From NCBI GenBank assembly GCA_001797695.1, contig MGQD01000026.1, forward strand, positions 3,495 to 9,705: a DNA stretch of 6,211 bases, written 5' to 3'. The notes beneath the pieces were generated by a model. It saw only the letters and a program-made list of their open reading frames with translations, did no database searches and was not told the DNA's origin. This document shows positions 1-5,589 of this stretch, piece after piece; position 1 is the stretch's first letter, and the number at the start of each line of letters is the position of its first letter. Made by a program: the position numbers and the translations under genes. This DNA is from Deltaproteobacteria bacterium RBG_13_49_15 (GTDB taxonomy: Bacteria; Desulfobacterota; Desulfobacteria; Desulfobacterales; UBA2156).

Positions 1-11
1 TATCCAACGCT

Positions 12-39
12 TTGATAAAACGCAACATTTTTTTATTAT
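12..39 (+). promoter_or_regulatory. Possible upstream sigma-70 promoter
   Basis: TTGATA at 12-17 and TATTAT at 34-39 each match five of six consensus positions, with a 16-bp spacer. The stretch is AT-rich, so a chance match is quite possible. If it is active, transcription would start near 46 and add a leader of about 90 bases to the one made from the better promoter downstream. Confidence 0.3.
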
Positions 40-101
40 CCCCATGCATCGAATACTACCTTATGTTTCTCACTCAAGACGACATGTTCGCATCCCCATA
101 C

Positions 102-130
102 TTGTCAGGCATGCAGGATTCGGTTATAAT
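102..130 (+). promoter_or_regulatory. Strong sigma-70-type promoter for the binding protein/kinase operon
   Basis: The -35 box TTGTCA (102-107, five of six consensus bases) and the perfect -10 box TATAAT (125-130) are separated by the optimal 17 bp. Transcription should begin around 137, giving a 5' leader of roughly 45 bases before the ATG at 183. The promoter lies inside the longer open frame that starts at 12, which argues that the upstream part of that frame is not translated. No operator palindrome is evident around it. Confidence 0.72.
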
Positions 131-182
131 TAAAATGTTGAACGCAAAGGAAACCGCAGACGGCGAAATCGGGAGATGGAAA

Positions 183-1484
183 ATGAAACGTTTAAAACCG
201 TTTTGTATCCTTGTTTTGTTCATGTGTCTGGTTTTGTTTTTCAAAGTTTGCATCGAAAGTCTTGCAAGCGCTTCCGAGAAACCGATTCGAATCGGCGCCA
301 TTTATCCTTTTTCAGGTCACAGCTCCTCCACCGGCCAGGATATTAAAGCCGCCATCGATCTGGCTGCCGATATTGTCAATGGGTCGTATGATATTGATCT
401 CCCTCTTGCCCGGAAGGCCGGTCTTTCATCCCACGGTAATGCCAATATCGAAATCCTCTACAGGGATTCCCGCAGCGACGACCTTCGCGGCGCAGCGATT
501 GTGAAAGACCTGATTCTTCAAGACAAGGTCATCGCGTTGCTGGGGTGTTATAACAGCACCGTCACCGCAGCCGCAAGCGAACAGGCCGAAGCGCTTAAGA
601 TCCCTTTTCTCAATCCGGATTCCACCGCCCCCATTTTAACCCAGCGCGGGCTCAAATGGTTTTTTCGAACCACCCCCGATGACCTGATGTTTGCACAAAA
701 TTTTTTCACCTTTTTTTCGGAACTCGGGGGAAAAATGAAAATCCGAATTCCCAAGCGCCTGATTCTTGTTTATGAAAACCGCTTATGGGGAACCAGCGTG
801 GCAAGAGTTGAACGAAAACTCGCGCTGAATTTCGGGTACGAGATCGCAGCGGATATCCCCTATGACGTCCGACAGATGTCTTTTGAAGAGGAACTGAACC
901 AAATTAAATCCGCCCTGCCCGGCATTCTTTTGCAATCTTCTTATGCCGATGATGCCGTTTCCTTCATGAAAGGATACAAAGCCCGTCAAATCAACCCCGA
1001 GGCCATTGTCGCCATGAACGCCGGTTTTGTAGATCCGTCTTTTTTAGAAAAGCTCGGACCGGACGGAAATTTCATCCTCAGTCGAGAAGTCTGGGCGCCG
1101 GATATTGGAAGCAAAAAACCTCTTTTAAAAGCCGTCAACGATCTGTTTTTCAAACGATTCGGAAGGAATATGAACGGGACCTCCGCGCGCGCCTTCACAG
1201 GCCTGATCGTTCTTGCCGATGCCATCAACCGGGCCAGGGCCCTGACTCCAGCGGCTATAAGAGATTCCCTTCTGGCCACCGAGATGAGCGGCGACAACCT
1301 GATCATGCCGTGGGACGGCGTTTCGTTTGATCCGCAAACCGGTCAAAACAGGCTTGGCAAGGGAATCATCGTTCAGGTTCAAGATGACAGCTACCGCACC
1401 GTCTGGCCCTGGGATCTTTCTGAAAGCGCCGTGATCTGGCCCATGCCGGGATGGACCTCGAGGGAGGTTAAAAAACAGAAATGA
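183..1484 (+). CDS. LivJ-type periplasmic substrate-binding protein, probable sensory partner of the adjacent kinase
   Basis: This is a 433-residue periplasmic binding protein of the branched-chain amino acid/amide (type I, Peripla_BP_6) family, which closes two lobes around a small ligand. The start at 183 is chosen because GGGAG (171-175) sits 7 bases upstream, a strong promoter at 102-130 makes earlier starts unlikely, and translation from here begins with a signal peptide: MKRLK, a hydrophobic core to about residue 23, and a probable cut after the LASA near residue 30. No convincing lipobox is seen. The family opening motif follows (PIRIGAIYPFSG, about 35-45), then the ligand-lobe region around VIALLGCYNSTVTAAASEQA (116-135) and PFLNPDSTAP (141-150), and an aromatic-rich tail (VWPWDLSES, about 407-415). 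The stop overlaps the kinase start by 4 bases. No permease or ATPase gene is nearby, so a sensing role is inferred. The ligand is unknown. Confidence 0.93.
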   Translation: MKRLKPFCILVLFMCLVLFFKVCIESLASASEKPIRIGAIYPFSGHSSSTGQDIKAAIDLAADIVNGSYDIDLPLARKAGLSSHGNANIEILYRDSRSDDLRGAAIVKDLILQDKVIALLGCYNSTVTAAASEQAEALKIPFLNPDSTAPILTQRGLKWFFRTTPDDLMFAQNFFTFFSELGGKMKIRIPKRLILVYENRLWGTSVARVERKLALNFGYEIAADIPYDVRQMSFEEELNQIKSALPGILLQSSYADDAVSFMKGYKARQINPEAIVAMNAGFVDPSFLEKLGPDGNFILSREVWAPDIGSKKPLLKAVNDLFFKRFGRNMNGTSARAFTGLIVLADAINRARALTPAAIRDSLLATEMSGDNLIMPWDGVSFDPQTGQNRLGKGIIVQVQDDSYRTVWPWDLSESAVIWPMPGWTSREVKKQK

Positions 1485-4171
1485 TTGAATCCCTTAAATT
1501 CCTGACAAAAGCCGGATTGTCCCGGAAAATCGTCACGCTTCTTCTGGTATCTTCGATCATCCCCTTGAGCATCCTGACCGCCATTTACTTCACATTTTAT
1601 TTCCAGGGGCAAAAACAGCGGGTCATCGATGTTCAACAGGAAATCGGAAAAGTGGTTTCCACGAATATATCCGCTTATCTGAAAAAAATATTGGGACAGA
1701 TTCAATTTTCCGCGGCAACATCGGTCCCGAATATGAAAAACAACAAGGAACTCGTCACACTTTCGGATATATTTCTAAACCAAATGCCGGATCTGGATGA
1801 GATCACTTTTATGGATCTCGAAGGAAATGAAATCTGCAAAGTCTCCAGGTATTACTCGTTTAGGCCATTTGAACTGAAAAATGTGGCATCCGATCGTTCT
1901 TTCCAGCTCGCCAGAAACGGAGAAATCCATGTCGGTCCATTGGAACTGTCGCCGTTCAGCCGATTCCCAATCGTCCGCATGGTTGTCCCGATTCTGGATC
2001 TGAAAGACCATGTCATCGGCGTGCTGGTTGCCGGTGCAACCATTCAAAAGATGTGGGATTTCATCTCACGATATCAAATCGGCGAAAACCGTTATGCCTA
2101 CGTGGTGGATTCTAAAGGGGTTTTGATTGCTTATGAGGACCTCTCTTCGGTTCTTCAGAAAATGGATTTGACCATGATTCCGGGGGTGAGCCATTTTGTC
2201 TCCGGTAAAATCGGCGTTTTCGAATACAAGGGATTAACCGGCCAAGAAGTCATCGGGGCGGTTTCAGTAATTCCTTTGACCGGATGGGGAGTTATCGTCG
2301 AAGAACCGACAAGCGCCGCGTTCAAGGATCTGCGCCTGCTTTCTTCGGTGTTTCTGGGAATCTTTTTCGTTACGATCCTTCTGGCGGTTTTCCTTGGGTT
2401 TCGGTTCAGCTATAGCTCCATTCTCAAGCCTGTCGATTTGCTGGAACAGGAGGTCGAGGCGATCTCAACAGGAAATTTCGATCGAAGCATACGTTTTGAC
2501 GCCTCGAATGAACTGGGTCGCCTTGCTGAAAATATCAATCGAATGGCCGAAAGGCTTAAGACCACCACCGTATCACGGGATCTTCTAATCGAAGAAATCG
2601 CAGAACGGAAAAAAGCCGAGGCCGCGCTCCAAAAAAGCGAAGCCACGCTTAAGGGGATCTTTCAGGCAGCGCCGATCGGCATCGGAGTGGTCACGGATCG
2701 GACCATGAAGTGGGTAAACGACAAGATGTGTGAAATATCTGGGTATGATTCGGGCGAACTCATTGATCAAAGCGCGAGGGTACTCTATCCGACCCAGGAT
2801 GAATTCGAACGGGTTGGAAAAATTAAAAACGATCAGCTTGCAAGCAAAGGGACGGGAAGCGTCGAGACTCAATGGCGAAAAAAAGGTGGAGAGATAATCG
2901 ATATTTTGGCGAACTGGGCACGCCTGGATCGATCCGACGCTTCTATCGGAGATATCTTCGCTGTTTTGGATATCACGGGAAAAAAGCAAGCTGAAGAGGA
3001 AAAGGAGAAGCTCGAAACCCGGCTCCGACAGGCCCAGAAAATGGAGGCGATCGGAACACTGGCCGGCGGCATCGCCCATGATTTCAACAACATCCTCGGT
3101 ATCATTTTGGGAAACTCGGAACTGGCTGTGAATGATGTTCCCAAATCGCATCCGGCACGGCGCAATCTGGAGGAAATCCGCACGGCAAGCCTCAGGGCCA
3201 AGGATATGGTGCGCCATCTGCTGAGCTTTGCCCGTAAGTCGGAACCGGCGCAGCAGATTATTCACCTCATACCGATCGTTAAAGAGACGGTAAAACTTTT
3301 GCGTTCTTCCATTCCTGCCAGCATAGAAATCCGCCAGGATATGCCGCTCATTTTGGATACAATTCTGGGGGATCCCACACAGATTCATCAGATCCTGATC
3401 AACCTGGCGTCAAATGCCTCCCACGCCATGCCGGACGGAGGCCTCCTTGAAATCGGCGTCCGAATCGAAACGGTGCATGAGACGGTTTCCGGTCCCTATT
3501 CCGATCTTGACCCCGGGAATTACGTCCTTCTGACCGTCAGCGATACCGGGGAAGGGATCGACCCGAACATCAAAGACCGGATTTTTGATCCTTACTTTAC
3601 CACCAAAGATATCGGAAAAGGGACGGGAATGGGATTGGCGGTGGTTCATGGAATCGTCAAAAGCCACAGCGGCAGGATCTTCGTGGACAGCAAACCAGGA
3701 AACGGAACCCTATTCAGTATTTTCTTTCCTCAGGCCGAGGGAGAAGCCGCCCCTGAAGTTGAGACAAGAGATCCATACCCCACCGGCCGCGAGCGGATCC
3801 TCATCGTTGATGATGAACCATCGGTCTTGGATATCGGGACTGCGATACTGAATCGACTCGGATACCACGTGGAGAGCGAAACGAATCCTATTGCCGCATT
3901 GAAGCTCTTTGGCTCAAAACCCGACTTTTTTGACCTGGTGATTACCGATATGACCATGCCTCAGATGACCGGCGATCACCTCTCGCAACAGATCCGAAGC
4001 ATTCGCGACAACATCCCGATCATCATCTGCACCGGATTCAGTGAGCGGATATCCGAAGAAAGTGCCGGCGGCATGGGGATCCAGGGGTATCTGGAAAAGC
4101 CTCTCGATCTCCGCGTTTTCGCCGCCACCATCCGCCGCGTCCTCGACAAGGGGACGTTCTTGAAATCGTGA
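1481..4171 (+). CDS. Membrane hybrid sensor histidine kinase (Cache-HAMP-PAS-HisKA-HATPase-REC)
   Basis: This 896-residue inner-membrane kinase autophosphorylates on histidine and passes the phosphate to its own receiver. Order: TM1 (about 17-40); a periplasmic double-Cache-like sensor (about 43-280, with the Cache signature RYAYVVDSKGVLIAYED at 204-220); TM2 (about 286-307); HAMP (about 309-361, Pro317 and Glu344); a short coiled coil; PAS (about 385-500); coiled coil; HisKA with His533 in GGIAHDFNN; HATPase with N box Asn641/Asn645, G1 DTGEGI (688-693), F box (701-709) and G2 GKGTGMGLA (712-720); receiver (about 771-890) with acidic Asp777/Asp778, phosphoacceptor Asp823, Thr851 and Lys873. 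All catalytic residues are present. AGGGAGG (1461-1467) lies 13 bases before the ATG, which is long, so translational coupling through the ATGA overlap is likely. No Hpt domain or partner regulator is in the window, so the output is unknown. The last codons (KGTFLKS) lie within a repeat element. Confidence 0.97.
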   Translation: MIESLKFLTKAGLSRKIVTLLLVSSIIPLSILTAIYFTFYFQGQKQRVIDVQQEIGKVVSTNISAYLKKILGQIQFSAATSVPNMKNNKELVTLSDIFLNQMPDLDEITFMDLEGNEICKVSRYYSFRPFELKNVASDRSFQLARNGEIHVGPLELSPFSRFPIVRMVVPILDLKDHVIGVLVAGATIQKMWDFISRYQIGENRYAYVVDSKGVLIAYEDLSSVLQKMDLTMIPGVSHFVSGKIGVFEYKGLTGQEVIGAVSVIPLTGWGVIVEEPTSAAFKDLRLLSSVFLGIFFVTILLAVFLGFRFSYSSILKPVDLLEQEVEAISTGNFDRSIRFDASNELGRLAENINRMAERLKTTTVSRDLLIEEIAERKKAEAALQKSEATLKGIFQAAPIGIGVVTDRTMKWVNDKMCEISGYDSGELIDQSARVLYPTQDEFERVGKIKNDQLASKGTGSVETQWRKKGGEIIDILANWARLDRSDASIGDIFAVLDITGKKQAEEEKEKLETRLRQAQKMEAIGTLAGGIAHDFNNILGIILGNSELAVNDVPKSHPARRNLEEIRTASLRAKDMVRHLLSFARKSEPAQQIIHLIPIVKETVKLLRSSIPASIEIRQDMPLILDTILGDPTQIHQILINLASNASHAMPDGGLLEIGVRIETVHETVSGPYSDLDPGNYVLLTVSDTGEGIDPNIKDRIFDPYFTTKDIGKGTGMGLAVVHGIVKSHSGRIFVDSKPGNGTLFSIFFPQAEGEAAPEVETRDPYPTGRERILIVDDEPSVLDIGTAILNRLGYHVESETNPIAALKLFGSKPDFFDLVITDMTMPQMTGDHLSQQIRSIRDNIPIIICTGFSERISEESAGGMGIQGYLEKPLDLRVFAATIRRVLDKGTFLKS

Positions 4172-4211
4172 CATATTGAGACCTTTGAAAAACTACACTT
4201 TTCTGTCATTC

Positions 4212-4246
4212 TGGCGGACCCCGGATCGCGTCCGGGGCAGGCGCCA
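4212..4246. repeat. Interrupted GC-rich hairpin inside the intergenic element
   Basis: A perfect 7-bp stem, CCCCGGA (4219-4225) with TCCGGGG (4231-4237), closes a 5-base loop. After a small internal loop it continues with a second 5-bp stem, TGGCG (4212-4216) with CGCCA (4242-4246). No run of T follows, so it is not a canonical intrinsic terminator, although so stable a hairpin just after the kinase stop could protect the mRNA 3' end or aid termination. Confidence 0.7.
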
Positions 4247-4273
4247 TAATCCATAACATATTGGAAGTATTAG

Positions 4274-4293
4274 ATTCCGGTTTTCACCGGAAT
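4274..4293. repeat. Perfect 8-bp hairpin (ATTCCGGT/ACCGGAAT)
   Basis: ATTCCGGT (4274-4281) pairs perfectly with ACCGGAAT (4286-4293) around the tetraloop TTTC. The sequence is of the 'CCGGAATGAC' palindrome type that I have seen dispersed between genes in deltaproteobacterial genomes. No T tract follows, so it is a repeat unit rather than a clear terminator. Confidence 0.68.
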
Positions 4294-4370
4294 GACAAAT
4301 TTGGAATTATTCTCATATTTCACATTCAACTTATCAAGAACGTCCCCTAATTTCGATAAAGAAAGGCACA

Positions 4371-4757
4371 ATGATGGAGCTTCCGAAAAAAGGGGAAGAG
4401 GTAACGATTTCAAAAATCAAGGAGATCTGCCGGCATTTCGGATTGAAAACACTTTGGGATAAAATCGAAAAGGATCCTCCGAAAAGACCTTTTAAAAGCG
4501 ACGGTTGCTCCATGTGGTTTGATTCCTGGAAAGGGATCAGCCTCTACACGGCCTGTTTTTTGCATGATCTGAAATACTGGGCCGGGTATCCGGGCGAAGA
4601 TGTGGAGAGACTGGTTGCGGATGCCGAACTCATGATCGATGTCGCCCGCCTGTTGGGTTCCACGCCCATGGCCGAAACCATGTTTCATGGAGTGAGGATC
4701 GGCGGACATGAGATGTTCAAGCGATCGTATTCCTGGGGGTTCGGCCGTGTGTGTTAG
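4371..4757 (+). CDS. Small phospholipase A2-like protein without an export signal
   Basis: This 128-residue protein has no family name I can assign with certainty. Its centre carries the pattern of prokaryotic phospholipase A2: SDGCS (43-47), then CFLHDLKYW (62-70), then ADAE (83-86). In the Streptomyces violaceoruber enzyme, as I recall it, the calcium ligands include Asp43 and Asp65 and the catalytic pair is His64/Asp85. Here Asp44, Asp66, His65 and Asp84 fall at nearly the same spacing, and Cys46/Cys62 could form the usual disulfide. Such enzymes hydrolyse the sn-2 ester of phospholipids, but they are normally secreted, and this one has no signal peptide or membrane segment. Catalysis is therefore only a hypothesis; a non-enzymatic PLA2-fold protein is equally possible. 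The AAGG at 4363-4366 is 4 bases from the first ATG (4371) and 7 from the second (4374), so either may start translation. It is preceded by the palindromic element. Confidence 0.85.
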   Translation: MMELPKKGEEVTISKIKEICRHFGLKTLWDKIEKDPPKRPFKSDGCSMWFDSWKGISLYTACFLHDLKYWAGYPGEDVERLVADAELMIDVARLLGSTPMAETMFHGVRIGGHEMFKRSYSWGFGRVC

Positions 4758-4851
4758 ACTATCTTATCATTAGAAGTCTTTTCAAAGCTGCCTGACGAGC
4801 TTATGCATCCTCTTTTTTATCCAAAATTTCCCGGACCTTTTTGGACAATTC

Positions 4852-4872
4852 CTTTAATCCGAAGGATTAAGG
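4852..4872 (+). promoter_or_regulatory. Hairpin overlapping the Shine-Dalgarno of a short leader ORF
   Basis: CTTTAATCC (4852-4860) can pair with GGATTAAGG (4864-4872) across a 3-base loop: seven perfect inner pairs, then one G-U and one G-C pair. The right arm contains part of AAGGTGGG (4869-4876), the ribosome site of a short ORF starting at 4882, so the fold could mask it. Function is inferred from sequence alone. Confidence 0.35.
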
Positions 4873-4881
4873 TGGGCATTT

Positions 4882-4911
4882 ATGGAAAATGGGATCAAAA
4901 CTCATTCATAG
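4882..4911 (+). CDS. Possible nine-codon leader peptide upstream of the lipoprotein gene
   Basis: An ATG at 4882 opens a nine-codon frame (MENGIKTHS) that ends at the TAG 4909-4911. It is preceded by AAGGTGGG (4869-4876) only 5 bases away, a better ribosome site than most in this window. The stop lies within the AGGGG that serves the lipoprotein start, so ribosomes ending here could reinitiate at 4920. The peptide has no run of identical codons that would suggest classical amino-acid attenuation. It may be a chance frame; the evidence is only its ribosome site and position. Confidence 0.28.
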   Translation: MENGIKTHS

Positions 4912-4919
4912 GGGCTGCC

Positions 4920-5483
4920 ATGAGTTCTTTATCATGCCGATGGTTTGGGCTCCGATCCTTGAAATGGAGGTGGATTTTAGTCCTCCCCATTTTTTTAGGA
5001 TTTACCGGATGCTCCGGCCTGCGCCAAGCTACGATTCCCGATCCTTCTTCTGCAGACCTCTATGGAATACAGATAGTCCCTTATTCGCAGGCTGAAATTT
5101 ATGAAAAGCTTATGGACCATTTTAAGAACTGGAAAGGAACGGCATATCGACTCGGAGGGATGTCAAAACGAGGGATCGATTGTTCCGCCTTTGTGCATGT
5201 GACGTATAAGGAAAAAGTGCGAATCCATCTTCCGAGGACCACTCTTGATCTTGCCAGAAGCGGCATGAGGATCTCCCGCCAAAATCTGACAATCGGGGAC
5301 CTGATCTTGTTTAAAACCGGATTCTTTTCACGGCATGTGGGAATTTATATCGAAAACGGGCGTTTTATCCATGCATCGAAAACTGATGGGGTAACGCTTT
5401 CGAACTTAAACGAGGAATACTGGTCCGGTCATTATTGGATGGCCAGAAGGATTATTGAACCGGCAAAGCCGACCATGAACTGA
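4920..5483 (+). CDS. NlpC/P60-family peptidoglycan endopeptidase, probable lipoprotein
   Basis: This 187-residue cysteine peptidase of the NlpC/P60 (Spr/MepS-like) family is expected to cut peptide stems or cross-links of peptidoglycan in the periplasm. The N-terminus has basic residues, a hydrophobic stretch (about 18-28) and FTGC with Cys31 as the probable lipidated residue, although Phe at -3 is not ideal for a lipobox. The catalytic domain fills about 58-178: Cys88 in GIDCSAF, His139 in RHVGIY, and His151 in FIHAS form the expected triad, with the family's GDLILF motif at 126-131. Serine at +2 of the lipid cysteine suggests outer-membrane sorting under the E. coli rule. The start at 4920 is chosen for AGGGG (4910-4914) at 5 bases and because the lipoprotein signal begins soon after; the frame is open back to 4803 without a good ribosome site. 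Neighbours do not indicate a specific role. Confidence 0.92.
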   Translation: MSSLSCRWFGLRSLKWRWILVLPIFLGFTGCSGLRQATIPDPSSADLYGIQIVPYSQAEIYEKLMDHFKNWKGTAYRLGGMSKRGIDCSAFVHVTYKEKVRIHLPRTTLDLARSGMRISRQNLTIGDLILFKTGFFSRHVGIYIENGRFIHASKTDGVTLSNLNEEYWSGHYWMARRIIEPAKPTMN

Positions 5484-5526
5484 GCTTTCTGGAAATCGGT
5501 CCTGCGTCTTTTCCGTCATTATTCGC

Positions 5527-5554
5527 TTGATCCGGCCAAGCAAAATCATATACC
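5527..5554 (+). promoter_or_regulatory. Weak candidate promoter for hypE
   Basis: TTGATC (5527-5532) and TATACC (5549-5554) each match the sigma-70 consensus at four of six positions with a 16-bp spacer. They lie in the 106-base gap between the lipoprotein gene and hypE, where a promoter would be expected because the two genes are functionally unrelated. The match is modest and could be chance. Confidence 0.25.
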
Positions 5555-5589
5555 AAGAGTATTCGAAATCATTTATAAATGAGGCTTTC

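Larger units (their letters stand above)
4149..4348. mobile_element. 200-bp MITE/REP-like element with perfect 15-bp terminal inverted repeats
   Basis: AGGGGACGTTCTTGA at 4149-4163 is the exact reverse complement of TCAAGAACGTCCCCT at 4334-4348. Between them is no coding sequence but two hairpins and a second, imperfect 11-bp inverted repeat. The left arm is translated as the C-terminal tail of the kinase and the element provides its stop codon (4169-4171). The right arm ends 22 bases before the next gene. No clear target-site duplication flanks the arms, which would fit an IS200/REP-type single-strand mechanism or an old insertion. I recall GGGGACgTTCTT-type ends near REP-associated transposases, but that is memory, not a search. 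No transposase is encoded here. An alternative is simply a long-range transcription-attenuating palindrome. Confidence 0.62.

Noticed and set aside
12..182. N-terminal extension of the binding protein from the TTG at 12
   Set aside because: No ribosome site precedes it, it contains the best promoter in the window, and it would place 57 extra residues before a normal signal peptide.
2585..3388. A 267-codon open frame on the - strand inside the kinase gene
   Set aside because: It lies wholly opposite the PAS and HisKA coding sequence, has no recognisable domain, and its composition is what antisense reading of a well-conserved gene gives.
4143..4356. Target-site duplication (TCGA) flanking the inverted-repeat element
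   Set aside because: TCGA occurs on both sides but at unequal distances from the arms (2 and 4 bases), so it is not a proper duplication.
4756..4782. Possible terminator after the phospholipase-like gene (AGACT ... AGTCT followed by TTTT)
   Set aside because: The stem is only 5 bp, AT-rich and closes a 14-base loop, which is too weak to call.
4821..4844. Inverted repeat CCAAAA ... TTTTGG
   Set aside because: Six mostly A-T pairs around a 12-base loop are expected by chance in such AT-rich sequence.
4803..4919. N-terminal extension of the NlpC/P60 protein from the ATG at 4803
   Set aside because: No good ribosome site lies upstream, and the added 39 residues would sit in front of a lipoprotein signal; the ATG at 4920 has AGGGG at proper spacing.
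5490..5505. Sigma-54-like GG ... GC pair ahead of hypE
   Set aside because: The spacing between GG and GC is 11 rather than the required 10, and the -24 box is TGGAAA rather than TGGCAC.
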